Assembly: GCF_023023025.1 (NCBI RefSeq)
Contig: NZ_CP095481.1
Span: 8,817,001-8,881,000 of the forward strand
Reading direction: 5' to 3'
DNA length: 64,000 bases
DNA from: Amycolatopsis sp. WQ 127309
GTDB lineage: Bacteria > Actinomycetota > Actinomycetes > Mycobacteriales > Pseudonocardiaceae
This document shows positions 11,872 to 21,421 of this stretch, piece after piece. The notes under the pieces were generated by a model, which ran no database searches, was not told the DNA's origin, and saw only the letters and a program-made list of their open reading frames with translations. Position 1 is the first letter of the stretch. Every line of letters begins with the position of its first letter. A program made the translations under genes and the position numbers.

Positions 11872-12930
11872 TCAGCTGGAGCCGCGGATGGCCAGGGAGA
11901 CCGGGAGGACCTGCTGGCGGGGCTTCAAGGCCTGGTCGTCGAGGAGCTGCAGCATGGTCTCGACCATGGCGTGGACCTGCTCGCGGGGGTCCTGGTGCAC
12001 GGACGTCAGGGGTGGGTCCATGGCCGGGGCGAGGGTGGCGTTGTCGTCGAAGCTGACCACCGCGATGTCGGCCGGGATGCGGCGGCCGGCCGCGTCCAGC
12101 GTGCGCAACGCGCCCACCGCCATCATGTCGCTCGCGACGAAGACTGCGTCGAGGTCCGGGTGGCGGGCTAGCAGCGCGGACATCGCGTTCGCGCCGCCCG
12201 AGAGGGTGAAGTCGGCCTCCGCGGCCAGGTCGACGGGGTCGAGGCCCGCATCGAGCAGGGTCTTGCGCCAGCCGGCGAGCCGGTCGATCGCGGCGCTCTG
12301 GTCCTGGGGGCCGGCGATCGTGCCGATCCTCCGCCGACCGGCCGCGACCAGGTGTTCCACGGCCAAGCGCGCGCCGCCCTCGTTGTCGAAGTCGACGACG
12401 TGGACGCCGCGGCGGATGCCCGCCGCCTGGCCGCCGAACACGACCGGGATGCGCAGCAGCCGCAACGCCTTGGGCAGCGGGTCGGAGCGGTGCGGCGCGA
12501 ACACCAGCGCGCCGTCGACGTGGCCGCCTTCGAGGAAGCGGACCGTGCGGCTGAGGTCCTCACGGGTGTCGCTGAAGATCAGCACCATCTGCCGGCCGAT
12601 GTCGGCGAGCTCGCGGTAACCGGCGCGCATGACGGCCGTGCGGTACGGGTCGTCGAGCAGCCGGGCCTCCGGCTCCGAGAGCACCACCGCGATCGCCCCG
12701 GTCCGCCGGGTGACCAGCGAACGGGCCGCCTGGTTCGGGGAATAGCCCAGGTCACGGGCCGCGGCCTGGACCTTCTCCCGCGCCGCCGCGCTGACGTACG
12801 CGTCGTCGTTCAGCGCCCGCGACGCCGTCGACCGCGACACGCCGGCGAACGCCGCGACGTCCTCCAGCGTCGGCCGCTCTTCATCCCCTGCTCGAGGCCC
12901 CACGGCACCGCCCTCGCTCACCACATCCAC
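11872..12930 (-). CDS. cebR: LacI-family cellulose-utilisation repressor, CebR-like
   Basis: The 352-residue protein has a LacI HTH (about residues 20-70: TLEDVAAFAGVSRSTASRAL) and a ligand-binding core ending LAIRGSS. The gene is divergent from cebEFG-bgl, as cebR is in streptomycetes. The canonical operators around it, before the cellulases and before the LPMO point to cellobiose-responsive repression. The GTG at 12930 is used; a GTG at 12921 is possible, since the first 18 residues precede the HTH and are not conserved in type. Three operator-like palindromes lie in the divergent region, so autoregulation is likely. The gene symbol rests on context and operator identity. Confidence 0.88.
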   Translation of the reverse strand: MDVVSEGGAVGPRAGDEERPTLEDVAAFAGVSRSTASRALNDDAYVSAAAREKVQAAARDLGYSPNQAARSLVTRRTGAIAVVLSEPEARLLDDPYRTAVMRAGYRELADIGRQMVLIFSDTREDLSRTVRFLEGGHVDGALVFAPHRSDPLPKALRLLRIPVVFGGQAAGIRRGVHVVDFDNEGGARLAVEHLVAAGRRRIGTIAGPQDQSAAIDRLAGWRKTLLDAGLDPVDLAAEADFTLSGGANAMSALLARHPDLDAVFVASDMMAVGALRTLDAAGRRIPADIAVVSFDDNATLAPAMDPPLTSVHQDPREQVHAMVETMLQLLDDQALKPRQQVLPVSLAIRGSS

Positions 12931-12969
12931 CCGGACGCCCCCAGCTTATCGCCCGCGCGTCCCAGGGTC

Positions 12970-12983
12970 CGGGAGCGCTCCTC
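12970..12983. promoter_or_regulatory. CebR-like operator near the cebR start
   Basis: CGGGAGCGCTCCTC keeps the 10-bp core GGAGCGCTCC but differs at the edges. It is 40 bp upstream of the cebR start codon, a position suited to autorepression. Confidence 0.6.
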
Positions 12984-13009
12984 GCAGGAAACGCTCCGGT
13001 TACGGCCCC

Positions 13010-13038
13010 TTGACACCGCCGGAGGCCGCAAGCAGACT
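13010..13038 (+). promoter_or_regulatory. Sigma-70-like promoter of cebEFG-bgl
   Basis: TTGACA (13010-13015) and CAGACT (13033-13038) are spaced 17 bp apart. A perfect CebR operator starts 11 bp later. Confidence 0.65.
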
Positions 13039-13048
13039 CTGCGACACC

Positions 13049-13062
13049 TGGGAGCGCTCCCA
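13049..13062. promoter_or_regulatory. CebR operator of the cellobiose transport operon
   Basis: A perfect TGGGAGCGCTCCCA palindrome placed over the expected start site of cebE. It is identical to the LPMO site at position 14. Confidence 0.92.
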
Positions 13063-13078
13063 GAACGGCTCCCAGCAG

Positions 13079-13092
13079 TGAGAGCGCTCATT
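13079..13092. promoter_or_regulatory. Degenerate CebR-like site
   Basis: TGAGAGCGCTCATT keeps the central GAGCGCTC but loses the flanks. It lies 17 bp after the perfect site and 25 bp before the cebE start, and may be an auxiliary site. Confidence 0.45.
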
Positions 13093-13116
13093 CCCGTCAA
13101 CAAGGTGGTTGAACAC

Positions 13117-14418
13117 GTGAGAACGATCCGGAACGGCCTGGTCCTCGCACTGGGCATCACGATGACGGCGCTCGGCGCCACGGCCTGCGGTGGCGGCGGT
13201 GACGAGACGCCGGCCGCGGCGGGCCCGAACGAACACGTCGACCTGACGCTGGCGACGTTCACCGAGTTCGGCTACGAGGCACTCATCCCGGAGTACGAGC
13301 GGCTGCACCCCAACATCAAGATCACCCACCGCAAGACCGGCCAGGGCGGGCCCTACCACCAGGACCTGATCACCAAGCTGGCCGCGGGCTCGGGCCTCGC
13401 CGACGTCACGGCGGTCGAGGAGGGTCACCTGTCCGACGTCCTCGACAAGGGCTCGAAGTTCAACGACCTGACCAAGATCGGCCCCGCCGACGCCTCCCCC
13501 GACCGCTGGCTCGGCTGGAAGTACGACGCCGCGAAGACCAAGGACGGCAAGGTCATCGGCTACGGCACGGACATCGGGCCGCTCGCCATGTGCTACCGCA
13601 AGGACATGTTCGCCGCGGCCGGCCTGCCGACCGACCCCGAGCAGGTCAAGCCGCTGTTCGCCACCTGGGACAGCTACTTCGCCGCCGGCGCCGACTACGT
13701 GGGCAAGAGCAAGGGCAAGGCCTGGTTCGACTCCGCCGCGCAGAACTTCAACGCGATGGTCAACCAGCTCCCGCAGGGCTACATCGGCAGCGACGACAAG
13801 CTCGCCGTCGAGGGCAACCAGGGCATCAAGGACGCCTGGACGAAGGTCACCGACGCCGTCGCCAAGGGCGAGTCGGCCAAGCTCACCGCGTTCAGCAACG
13901 AGTGGAACTCCGGCTTCAAGCAGGGCGCGTTCGCCACGAAGGTCTGCCCGGCGTGGATGCTCGGCGTGATCAAGGAGCAGGCCGGCCCGGAGAACGCCGG
14001 CAAGTGGGCGGTCACCGCGGCCTTCCCCGGTGGCGGCGGCAACTGGGGCGGGTCGTACCTGACCGTGCCGACGCAGTCGAAGCACCCGAAGGAGGCCGCC
14101 GAGCTCGCGTCCTGGCTGACCGCCCCGGAGCAGCAGATCAAGGCGTTCCAGGCCAAGGGCACTTTCCCGAGCCAGGTCAAGGCGCTCTCGGACCCCGCGC
14201 TGCTGAGCCAGACCGACGCCTACTTCGGTGACGCCAAGGTCGGCGAGCTGTTCGCCGAGCAGGCCAAGAAGGTCCAGAAGCCGCAGTACAAGGGCCCCGG
14301 CGACGGCCAGATCCAGGAGAACGCGTCGAGCCCCGCGCTGCAGGCGGTCGAGCAGGGCAAGCCGGCGGCGGACGGCTGGCAGCAACTGGTCGACGCGGCG
14401 AAGAAGATCACGCGCTGA
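13117..14418 (+). CDS. cebE: Cellobiose/cello-oligosaccharide ABC transporter, substrate-binding lipoprotein
   Basis: The 433-residue lipoprotein has a signal ending TAC at Cys24, then a family 1 solute-binding fold. The GTG at 13117 follows AAGGTGG by about 9 nt. It heads an operon with two permease genes and a beta-glucosidase, the known Ceb arrangement in streptomycetes. No ATPase gene is present; in that system a shared MsiK ATPase, encoded elsewhere, drives import. Its close paralogue at 2391 shares long identical blocks, pointing to recent duplication. Confidence 0.93.
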   Translation: MRTIRNGLVLALGITMTALGATACGGGGDETPAAAGPNEHVDLTLATFTEFGYEALIPEYERLHPNIKITHRKTGQGGPYHQDLITKLAAGSGLADVTAVEEGHLSDVLDKGSKFNDLTKIGPADASPDRWLGWKYDAAKTKDGKVIGYGTDIGPLAMCYRKDMFAAAGLPTDPEQVKPLFATWDSYFAAGADYVGKSKGKAWFDSAAQNFNAMVNQLPQGYIGSDDKLAVEGNQGIKDAWTKVTDAVAKGESAKLTAFSNEWNSGFKQGAFATKVCPAWMLGVIKEQAGPENAGKWAVTAAFPGGGGNWGGSYLTVPTQSKHPKEAAELASWLTAPEQQIKAFQAKGTFPSQVKALSDPALLSQTDAYFGDAKVGELFAEQAKKVQKPQYKGPGDGQIQENASSPALQAVEQGKPAADGWQQLVDAAKKITR

Positions 14419-14422
14419 CCTC

Positions 14423-15424
14423 ATGACCGTCATCGACAAGATCGCGCCGGAAGGGAGCCCGGAAGAGGGCACGGCCGGGGAGCGCACGTCTCCCCGGCCC
14501 ACCTTCCGGCACAAGCTGAGCCGGTGGGACGTCAAGGCATCGCCGTACCTCTACGTCGCACCGTTCTTCATCGTCTTCGGTGTCGTCGGGCTGTTCCCGC
14601 TGCTCTACACCGCGTACGTGTCGCTGTTCAAGTGGAAGGCCGGGGACGACAACCCCGACTTCATCGGCATCGACAACTACAAGGAGCTGTTCGCCGACGG
14701 GCAGTTCTGGAACGCGCTGGCCAACACCGTCAGCATCTTCCTGCTCTCCAGCATCCCGCAGCTCATCATCGCGATGGCGCTCGCGGCGCTGCTCGGCGGC
14801 CGGCTGCGCGGCGCGACCGGCTGGCGCGTCGGCATCCTGCTGCCGTACGCGGCCAGCCTCGTCGCGATCGGCATCATCTTCGCCAACCTGTTCGGCCCGA
14901 AGTACGGGCTGATCAACGGCGTGCTGCAGACGATCGGCCTCGACCCGGTCGACTGGCAGGCCAGCCGCTTCGGCAGCCACGTCGCGATCGCGATCATGGT
15001 GAACTGGCGCTGGACCGGCTACAACGCGCTGATCGTGCTGGCCGCGATGCAGGCCATCCCGAAGGAACTGCACGAGGCCGCGCTGATCGACGGCGCGGGG
15101 ATGTGGCGGCGGTTCACCGCCGTCACGCTGCCGCTGCTGAAGCCGACGCTGATCTTCGTCACCATCACCTCCACGATCGGCGGGCTGCAGATCTTCACCG
15201 AGCCCAAGCTGTTCGACGCCATGCCCGGGTCGAACAACGGCGGTTCCACCAACCAGTTCCAGACCGTGACGCTGTACCTGTACCAATCCGCGTTCGAGAA
15301 CTTCAACCTCGGGTACGCCTCGGCGATCGCCTGGGTGCTGTTCCTGATCATCGTGCTCATCGCGCTGGTGAACTTCTTCCTCACCGGCCGGCTGGCCCGC
15401 ACCCCGGCGGTGAAGAAGAGATGA
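14423..15424 (+). CDS. cebF: Cellobiose ABC transporter permease
   Basis: The 333-residue integral membrane protein has six predicted helices after a hydrophilic N-terminus of about 40 residues. The permease EAA loop, EAALIDGAGMWRRF followed by TLPLLKP, contacts the ATPase. The ATG at 14423 lies 4 nt after the cebE stop. The last four bases, ATGA, overlap the cebG start, implying translational coupling. Confidence 0.93.
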   Translation: MTVIDKIAPEGSPEEGTAGERTSPRPTFRHKLSRWDVKASPYLYVAPFFIVFGVVGLFPLLYTAYVSLFKWKAGDDNPDFIGIDNYKELFADGQFWNALANTVSIFLLSSIPQLIIAMALAALLGGRLRGATGWRVGILLPYAASLVAIGIIFANLFGPKYGLINGVLQTIGLDPVDWQASRFGSHVAIAIMVNWRWTGYNALIVLAAMQAIPKELHEAALIDGAGMWRRFTAVTLPLLKPTLIFVTITSTIGGLQIFTEPKLFDAMPGSNNGGSTNQFQTVTLYLYQSAFENFNLGYASAIAWVLFLIIVLIALVNFFLTGRLARTPAVKKR

Positions 15425-16278
15425 CCACCATCCACAGTGGACTCCGCAAGAGCGTCGCGACGCTCGGCAAGCCGCGCAGGGCGACCTACTGGGTGCTCGC
15501 CGTCTTCGTGCTCGGCTCGCTGTTCCCGTTCTACTGGTCGTTCCTGGTCGCCAGCCGCGACAACGGGATGCTCACCGAGCGCATCCCGCCGTTCTTCCCC
15601 GGCGGCAACTTCTTCGCCAACGCGGCCCGGGTGTTCGACACCGTGCCGTTCTGGAAGGCGCTGGCCAACAGCGTCATCGTGTCCGGCACGGTCACGCTCA
15701 CCACGGTGCTGTTCTCCTCGCTGGCCGGGTTCGCCTTCGCGAAACTCCGGTTCCGCGGCCGCAACGGGCTGTTCGTGTTCATCGTCATCACCCTCGCCGT
15801 GCCCACCCAGCTCGGCATCATCCCGCTGTTCATCGCCATGTCGAAGCTCGGCTGGGCCGGCGGGCTGCAGTCGGTGATCGTGCCCAACCTGGTCACCGCG
15901 TTCGGCGTGTTCTGGATGCGCCAGTACACCGTGGACGCGTTGCCGTACGAGCTGATCGAGGCCGCGCGCGTCGACGGCTGCAGCATGATCCGCATCTTCT
16001 GGAACGTCTGCCTGCCCGCGGTGCGCCCGGCGGCGGCGATCCTGGCGATGTTCACGTTCATGACGTCCTGGAACGACTTCCTGTGGCCGCTGGTGGTCCT
16101 GGACGCGGGCAACCCGACCGTCCAGGTGGCGCTGGAGAAGCTGCAGAGCGGTTACTACGTCGACTACTCGCTGGTGCTGGCCGGCACGACCCTGGCCACC
16201 ATCCCGATCCTCATCGTCTTCCTCCTCCTCGGCCGCCAGATCGTGGCCGGGATCATGCAAGGTGCCGTGAAAGGGTGA
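15421..16278 (+). CDS. cebG: Cellobiose ABC transporter permease
   Basis: The 285-residue second permease has six predicted membrane spans and the EAA motif EAARVDGCSMIRIFWNVCLP. It belongs to the MalG-type carbohydrate permeases and should pair with CebF. The start overlaps the cebF stop (ATGA). Only 2 nt separate its stop from the preferred beta-glucosidase start. Confidence 0.93.
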   Translation: MTTIHSGLRKSVATLGKPRRATYWVLAVFVLGSLFPFYWSFLVASRDNGMLTERIPPFFPGGNFFANAARVFDTVPFWKALANSVIVSGTVTLTTVLFSSLAGFAFAKLRFRGRNGLFVFIVITLAVPTQLGIIPLFIAMSKLGWAGGLQSVIVPNLVTAFGVFWMRQYTVDALPYELIEAARVDGCSMIRIFWNVCLPAVRPAAAILAMFTFMTSWNDFLWPLVVLDAGNPTVQVALEKLQSGYYVDYSLVLAGTTLATIPILIVFLLLGRQIVAGIMQGAVKG

Positions 16279-16280
16279 AC

Positions 16281-17702
16281 ATGTCCGTACATCCCGACAG
16301 CGTTCGGGCGGAAAACGTTCGGGCGGAGACCGCGTTGATGTTCCCGCCCGCCTTCGTCTGGGGCGCCGCCACCGCGGCCTTCCAGGTGGAAGGGGCGACC
16401 ACGGCCGACGGGCGCACCGACTCGGTCTGGGACGTCTTCGCGCGCCGTCCGGGTGCGGTCGTGGGCGGCGACACCGGGGACCCGGCGGCCGACCACTACC
16501 GCCGCTACGGCGAGGACGTCGACCTGATGCGCCGCCTGGGCCTGGGCGCCTACCGGTTCTCGCTGGCCTGGCCGCGGGTGCGGCCCGACGGCGGCGCCGC
16601 CAACGCCGCCGGGCTCGCCTTCTACGACCGGCTCGTCGACCGGCTCCTCGAGGCCGGGATCGAGCCGTGGGCGACGCTCTACCACTGGGACCTGCCGCAG
16701 GCGCTGGAAGCCCAAGGCGGCTGGACGTCCCGGGACACCGCGTACCGCTTCGCCGAGTACGCCGAGACCGTGCTGGCCCGCCTCGGCGACCGCGTCGCCA
16801 GCTGGTCGACGCTCAACGAGCCGTGGTGCGCGGCGATGCTCGGCTACGCGGGCGGCATCCACGCGCCGGGCCGCACCGACCACACCGCCGCCGTCGCCGC
16901 CACGCACCACCTGCTGCTGGGGCACGGGCTGGCGATGGACCTCATCCGGCGGCACGCGCCGGGCGTCCCGGCCGGGATCACGCTCAACCTGTACCCGGTC
17001 GCCCCGCACGACCCGGCGAACGCGAGCGACGTCTCGGCGGCCCGGCGGATCGACGGCCTGCAGAACCGGCTGTTCCTCGACCCGGTGCTGCGCGGCGGCT
17101 ACCCGGACGACCTGGTCGAGGACCTCGCGCCGTTCGGGCTCGGCGAGGTCGTGCGGCCCGAGGACAGCGCGGTCATCGCGGCGCACGTCGACTGGCTCGG
17201 CGTGAACTACTACCGCGACTACCGCGTCGCGGGCCGCCCGGTGCCGGGCAGCGAGCCGGCGGGCCCGGAGTGGGTCGGCGCGGGCGACGTCCACTTCGTG
17301 CCGGACCCGGCCGCGCCCCGCACGGACTCCGGCTGGGAGGTCCAGCCGGCCGGGCTGACGGAGTCGCTGCTGCAGGTCCACCGGGGCTACCGCCAGATCC
17401 CGCTGTACATCACGGAGAACGGCGCGGCCTACCCGGACGTCGTCTCCGACGGCGGCGAGATCGTCGACACCGACCGCATCGCGTTCCTGGACTCCCACCT
17501 GCGCGCGGCCCACGAGGCCCTGGCGGCGGGCGTCGACCTGCGGGGCTACTTCTACTGGTCGCTGCTGGACAACTTCGAGTGGGCGGAGGGCTACGCCAAG
17601 CGGTTCGGCCTGGTCCACGTCGACTACGAGACGCAGACGCGGACACCGAAGCGCAGCGCGCACTGGTACTCGCGGGTGATCGGCCTCAACGGCCTGGGCT
17701 GA
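16281..17702 (+). CDS. Intracellular GH1 beta-glucosidase
   Basis: The 473-residue protein has no signal peptide and a complete GH1 barrel. The acid/base is Glu180 in STLNEPWC and the nucleophile is Glu379 in YITENGAAY. The late motif WSLLDNFEW is also typical. It should split imported cellobiose to glucose in the cytoplasm, like BglC at the end of Ceb operons. ATG 16281 has AAAGGG 5 nt upstream; a GTG at 16275 overlapping the cebG stop is the alternative. A long stem-loop 28 bp downstream ends the operon. Confidence 0.94.
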   Translation: MSVHPDSVRAENVRAETALMFPPAFVWGAATAAFQVEGATTADGRTDSVWDVFARRPGAVVGGDTGDPAADHYRRYGEDVDLMRRLGLGAYRFSLAWPRVRPDGGAANAAGLAFYDRLVDRLLEAGIEPWATLYHWDLPQALEAQGGWTSRDTAYRFAEYAETVLARLGDRVASWSTLNEPWCAAMLGYAGGIHAPGRTDHTAAVAATHHLLLGHGLAMDLIRRHAPGVPAGITLNLYPVAPHDPANASDVSAARRIDGLQNRLFLDPVLRGGYPDDLVEDLAPFGLGEVVRPEDSAVIAAHVDWLGVNYYRDYRVAGRPVPGSEPAGPEWVGAGDVHFVPDPAAPRTDSGWEVQPAGLTESLLQVHRGYRQIPLYITENGAAYPDVVSDGGEIVDTDRIAFLDSHLRAAHEALAAGVDLRGYFYWSLLDNFEWAEGYAKRFGLVHVDYETQTRTPKRSAHWYSRVIGLNGLG

Positions 17703-17729
17703 CACCTCCGGGCCGCACCACGAGGAGGC

Positions 17730-17786
17730 ACGCCGTGAGGGGCACCTTCAGGGACACCACGTCCCTGAAGGTGCCCCTCACGGCGT
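17730..17786. terminator. 26-bp perfect stem-loop after the cellobiose operon (hairpin family member 2)
   Basis: Arms 17730-17755 and 17761-17786 pair perfectly around the 5-nt loop ACCAC. The inner GGGAC/GTCCC and the loop resemble the stem-loop at 1131, while the middle of the arms differs but stays paired. It lies between two genes on the same strand and probably ends the cebEFG-bgl transcript. Confidence 0.75.
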
Positions 17787-17829
17787 TCACGCGACCGCGT
17801 CGGGGCGCGCGAGTGACAGACTGGCCGGT

Positions 17830-19596
17830 ATGGGACTGCGCAGTGAAGCTTGGTTCAACAACCCCGCCGACCCCGGGATGACCGCGCTCTACCTCGAGCG
17901 GTACATGAACTGGGGTCTGACCAGGGAAGAGCTGCAGTCCGGGAAGCCGATCATCGGGATCGCGCAGACCGGCTCGGACCTCACCCCGTGCAACCGGCAC
18001 CACCTGCAGCTGGCCGACCGGACGCGCGAAGGGATCCGCGAGGCCGGCGGGATCGCGATCGAGTTCCCGGTGCACCCCATCCAGGAGACCGGCAAGCGCC
18101 CGACCGCCGCGCTGGATCGGAACCTCGCCTACCTCGGGCTCGTCGAGACGCTCTACGGCTACCCCATCGACGGCGTCGTGCTGACCACCGGCTGTGACAA
18201 GACGACGCCGGCGTGCCTGATGGCCGCCGCGACCGTGGACATCCCCGCCATCGTGCTGTCCGGCGGGCCGATGCTCAACGGCTGGCACAACGGCGAGCGC
18301 ACCGGGTCGGGCACCATCGTCTGGAAAGCGCGTGAGCTGCTCGCCGCCGGGGAGATCGACGACGCCGGGTTCATGGAGCTGGTCGCGTCGTCGGCGCCGT
18401 CGCCCGGGCACTGCAACACGATGGGCACGGCCTCGACGATGAACGCGCTCGCCGAGGCGCTCGGGATGAGCCTGCCCGGCTGCGCGGCCATCCCGGCGCC
18501 GCACCGCGACCGGGCGCGGATGGCCTACCGCACCGGGCTGCGGATCGTCGAGCTGGTGCGGGAAGACCTGAAACCCTCGGACATCCTGACGCGGGCGGCG
18601 TTCGAGAACGCCATCGTCGTCAGCTCGGCCATCGGCGGGTCCACCAACGCGCCGATCCACCTCTCCGCGATCGCCCGGCACATCGGCGTCGACCTGCCGC
18701 TGACCGACTGGCAGCGGCTCGGGCACGCCGTGCCGCTGCTGGTCGACCTGCAGCCGGCCGGCAAGTACCTCGGCGAGGAGTTCCACCGCGCCGGCGGGGT
18801 GCCGGCCGTGGTGCACGAGCTGATGCGGCACGGGCTGATCCACGAGGACGCGCCCACGGTCAACGGCCGCACGCTCGGCGACAACTGCCGCGACGCCGAG
18901 GCGGGCGACCGCGACGTCATCCGGACGTTCGACACCGCGCTGGTGGCCGACGCCGGGTTCCTCGTGCTGCACGGCAACCTGTTCGACGCCGCGATCATGA
19001 AGTCCAGCGTGATCTCGCCGGAGTTCCGGCGCCGCTACCTGGCCGGCGGGGTGTACGAGGGCACCGCGGTCGTGTTCGACGGCCCGGAGGACTACCACGC
19101 CCGCATCGACGACCCGGACCTCGGCGTCGACGAGGAGTCGCTGCTCGTCATGCGCGGGACCGGCCCGCTCGGCTACCCGGGCTCGGCCGAGGTGGTCAAC
19201 ATGCGCCCGCCGGCCGAGCTGATCAAGCGCGGGGTGCACGAGCTGCCGTGCCTCGGCGACGGCCGCCAGTCGGGCACCTCCGGCTCGCCGTCGATCCTCA
19301 ACGCCTCCCCCGAGGCCGCGGCGGGCGGCGGGCTCGCCGTGCTGCGGACGGGCGACCGGGTGCGCATCGACCTCACGGCGGGCACCGCGGACGTCCTGAT
19401 CACCGACGACGAGCTCGCGCTGCGGCACAAGGAGCTCGAAGAGGCGGGCGGGTACCGGGTGCCCGAATCGCAGACGCCGTGGCAGGAGATCCAGCGCTCG
19501 ATGGTCGACCAGCTCTGCGACGGCATGGTGCTGCGCCCGGCGGTGGCCTACCAACGGGTGGCCGCGACGAAAGGGATCCCCCGTGACAACCACTGA
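17830..19596 (+). CDS. Sugar-acid dehydratase, IlvD/Edd family
   Basis: The 588-residue protein has the iron-sulfur-enzyme layout of this family: LTPCNRH near residue 57, [15 protein letters not shown] near 120, [13 protein letters not shown] near 197 and the C-terminal [12 protein letters not shown]. The three cysteine positions are those that hold the cluster in this family. The sequence style ([16 protein letters not shown] start, NGRTLGDNC) fits the pentonate/hexonate dehydratase branch, such as arabonate or xylonate dehydratase, rather than housekeeping dihydroxyacid dehydratase. It would convert an aldonic acid to a 2-keto-3-deoxy acid. Placement after the cellulose island suggests use of oxidised sugars, possibly LPMO or pentose products. 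The exact substrate is inferred only. Confidence 0.8.
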   Translation: MGLRSEAWFNNPADPGMTALYLERYMNWGLTREELQSGKPIIGIAQTGSDLTPCNRHHLQLADRTREGIREAGGIAIEFPVHPIQETGKRPTAALDRNLAYLGLVETLYGYPIDGVVLTTGCDKTTPACLMAAATVDIPAIVLSGGPMLNGWHNGERTGSGTIVWKARELLAAGEIDDAGFMELVASSAPSPGHCNTMGTASTMNALAEALGMSLPGCAAIPAPHRDRARMAYRTGLRIVELVREDLKPSDILTRAAFENAIVVSSAIGGSTNAPIHLSAIARHIGVDLPLTDWQRLGHAVPLLVDLQPAGKYLGEEFHRAGGVPAVVHELMRHGLIHEDAPTVNGRTLGDNCRDAEAGDRDVIRTFDTALVADAGFLVLHGNLFDAAIMKSSVISPEFRRRYLAGGVYEGTAVVFDGPEDYHARIDDPDLGVDEESLLVMRGTGPLGYPGSAEVVNMRPPAELIKRGVHELPCLGDGRQSGTSGSPSILNASPEAAAGGGLAVLRTGDRVRIDLTAGTADVLITDDELALRHKELEEAGGYRVPESQTPWQEIQRSMVDQLCDGMVLRPAVAYQRVAATKGIPRDNH

Positions 19597-19634
19597 CGGT
19601 AGTGCCCGAACGCGGCACGTTCCCCGAAAGCGCT

Positions 19635-19660
19635 GCTTGGAAGCAGCGTCGCGGGGGTAC
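19635..19660 (+). promoter_or_regulatory. Candidate SigB/SigF-type promoter of the DUF3040 gene
   Basis: GCTT (19635-19638), a 16-bp spacer and GGGTAC (19655-19660) fit the actinobacterial stress-sigma consensus GNNT-N14-16-GGGTAY. The -35 is weaker than at Ku. Confidence 0.5.
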
Positions 19661-19694
19661 CTGTGGGATAAGCCGAGGCCGAGGAGGACCCCCG

Positions 19695-19997
19695 ATGCTG
19701 CCGGACCGTGAACGCCATGCCCTTCGCGAGATCGAGGCGGAACTGCTGGCGAGCGACCCCACGCTCGCCGACGTGTTCAGCGGTCGCGACATGCGGCAAG
19801 CCCGGCGCTGGAGCCTCCTGCTCATCCTGTGCGACATCACGGCGGTGGTGATGCTCGTCGTCGGCCTGTTCGCCCGGGACGCCTCGCTGGTGCTCTGGGG
19901 CACGGTCAGCGCGGGCGCGCTGGTGGCGTGGCACATCGCCCGCTCGGAGACGACCCGCAAGGCCACCACCGGCGACGCCGAGCCCGCCGCCCACTGA
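19695..19997 (+). CDS. Small DUF3040 membrane protein (100 aa)
   Basis: An N-terminal charged helix (LPDRERHALREIEAELLASD) typical of DUF3040 is followed by two membrane helices (about residues 38-57 and 62-80) and a short polar tail. ATG 19695 is preceded by GAGGAGG at ideal spacing. The function of the family is unknown; many actinomycetes carry several copies. The promoter-like sequence upstream suggests stress-sigma control. It converges on ku across a strong terminator hairpin. Confidence 0.8.
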   Translation: MLPDRERHALREIEAELLASDPTLADVFSGRDMRQARRWSLLLILCDITAVVMLVVGLFARDASLVLWGTVSAGALVAWHIARSETTRKATTGDAEPAAH

Positions 19998-20008
19998 GCG
20001 CGTTTCCC

Positions 20009-20039
20009 CCGCCTCGGTGGTCCCGGACCACCGAGGCGG
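20009..20039. terminator. Bidirectional terminator hairpin between DUF3040 and ku
   Basis: Two perfect 15-bp arms (20009-20023, 20025-20039) with a 1-nt centre lie between convergent genes. Short T runs flank both sides. Confidence 0.75.
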
Positions 20040-20045
20040 TTCTCG

Positions 20046-20990
20046 TCAGGACGCCTTGAGCGCCTTCTCCAGCTGGGTCCGCGACATCTTCGACCGGCCC
20101 TTGACGTTCTTCTCCCGCGCCAGCTTGTCCAGCTCGGTCTTGGACAGCTCCCCCAGATCGGCCTGCTTCTTCGCGGCCTTCTTCTTGCCCTTCGCCGCCG
20201 GCTTGCCGCCACCCTTGCGGCTCTTCACGCTGCGCGAAAGGGCCTCGAACAGGTCGACGACGTCGGCCGACTGCGCCGGCTCCTCCTCGTGGGCGATCTC
20301 CTTGCCGGACTCCTTGGCCTTGATCAGCTCCTCGACGCGCTCGGAGTACTCGTCGCGGAAGTCCTCCGGGCGCCACGGCGCGGTCATCTCGTCGACCAGC
20401 GACAGGGCCATGTCGAGCTCCTTCGGCCGGGCCTTGGGCACCTTGGGCAGCCCGCCCATGACGTCCTTCGGCTTCCGGAGGTCCGCGACGAAGTGCAGCG
20501 TGTTGAGGACCATCACGTCCTCGCCCGCGCGGATCGCGCAGAGGTACTCCTTGCCGCGCAGCACGAACTTCGCCACGCCGGCCTTCTCGCTGCGGTCCAT
20601 CGCCTGCAGCAGCAGCCCGTACGCCTTGGCGAAGTCCTCCTTCGCCGGCTTCAGCCAGTACGTCCGGTCGTAGAACCACGGGTCGATCTCGTCGAGCTCG
20701 ACGAACTGCTCGATGTCGATCCGCCGCGACCGCTCGGGCGCGATCTCGTCCAGCTCGTCCGGCTCGACGAGCACGTGGTCGCCGCCGCCGACGTCGTAGC
20801 CCTTGACGATCTCGTCCTGGGTGACCTCGTCGCCGGTCCGCTCGTTGACCTTGCGGTTGCGGATCCGGTCGGACGTCTCGCGTTCGAACTGGTGGAAGTG
20901 GATCGTGTGGTCCGCCACCGCGGGGTACAGCTCCACCGGAACGGTGACCAGCCCCAGGCTCAGCGCACCACTCCATACCGGTCTGGCCAT
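20046..20990 (-). CDS. ku: Ku protein, non-homologous end joining
   Basis: The 314-residue bacterial Ku starts MARPVWSGALSLGLVTVPVELY. Its bridge/core domain (about residues 10-255) matches the family. Ku homodimers thread onto DNA ends and recruit ligase D; no ligD is in the window. The C-terminal extension is basic (about 258-283, GKKKAAKK) and ends in a SAP/Rho_N-like helix pair with the signature GRSKM (about 285-314). The same terminal motif is in the small protein at 23918. A near-perfect SigF-type promoter precedes it. Confidence 0.95.
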   Translation of the reverse strand: MARPVWSGALSLGLVTVPVELYPAVADHTIHFHQFERETSDRIRNRKVNERTGDEVTQDEIVKGYDVGGGDHVLVEPDELDEIAPERSRRIDIEQFVELDEIDPWFYDRTYWLKPAKEDFAKAYGLLLQAMDRSEKAGVAKFVLRGKEYLCAIRAGEDVMVLNTLHFVADLRKPKDVMGGLPKVPKARPKELDMALSLVDEMTAPWRPEDFRDEYSERVEELIKAKESGKEIAHEEEPAQSADVVDLFEALSRSVKSRKGGGKPAAKGKKKAAKKQADLGELSKTELDKLAREKNVKGRSKMSRTQLEKALKAS

Positions 20991-21012
20991 GACGACCTCC
21001 TCAGCGCCTCCG

Positions 21013-21038
21013 ATACCCGCGCACGGTCGTCCCGAAAC
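21013..21038 (-). promoter_or_regulatory. Candidate SigB/SigF-type promoter of ku
   Basis: On the minus strand GTTT (21035-21038), a 16-bp spacer and GGGTAT (21013-21018) match the SigF/SigB consensus exactly. The leader to the ATG is about 15-20 nt and contains GAGGAGG. Confidence 0.75.
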
Positions 21039-21041
21039 CGC

Positions 21042-21239
21042 TCAGGCCACTTCGGTGCTCTTGCTGTCGCCGCGGTGCAGGCCCAGCATCTCGAGCAGCA
21101 ACGCGCAGTCGTCGGCGTCCTTGGCCCCCGCCGCGACGGCCAGTGCCGCCTTCCGGCGCAGCCGCTGCCGCTCCGGCGTGTCCTCGCCGTCGACCAGCAG
21201 GTCGACGACCGGTCGCAGATCATTCCGCTTGTCCCTCAT
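21042..21239 (-). CDS. Small hypothetical protein (65 aa)
   Basis: A short soluble protein rich in Arg, Asp and Leu (start MRDKRNDLRPVVDLLVDGED), predicted helical, with no membrane segment or known motif. GGGGAG precedes the ATG. It is 51 bp upstream of the ku start on the same strand and has its own GTGT-N16-GGGTAG promoter. It may be co-expressed with ku under stress. No function can be assigned. Confidence 0.6.
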   Translation of the reverse strand: MRDKRNDLRPVVDLLVDGEDTPERQRLRRKAALAVAAGAKDADDCALLLEMLGLHRGDSKSTEVA

Positions 21240-21277
21240 CCCGTGCTCCCCTTTTCCCGGTTCCTTCCCCAGCCCGG

Positions 21278-21303
21278 CTACCCCGCATCACCGGACGGAA
21301 CAC
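21278..21303 (-). promoter_or_regulatory. Candidate SigB/SigF-type promoter of the 65-aa gene
   Basis: GTGT (21300-21303), a 16-bp spacer and GGGTAG (21278-21283) on the minus strand, about 40 bp before the start codon. Confidence 0.55.
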
Positions 21304-21421
21304 AGGAGTCACCGGACCGGACGCCGGAGACACCGATCATTGGGCCGAACGAGTGAAATCGCCCGGTTCCGGCGCCGGACCCGGCAAGGTAGGTGAGACC
21401 CACGTCACACCAGGAGGCCGC

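Noticed and set aside
21385..21402. SigF-type promoter before the zinc-ribbon gene (AAGGTAGG)
   Set aside because: The -10 lacks GGG and no GTTT-like -35 lies at 15-16 bp.
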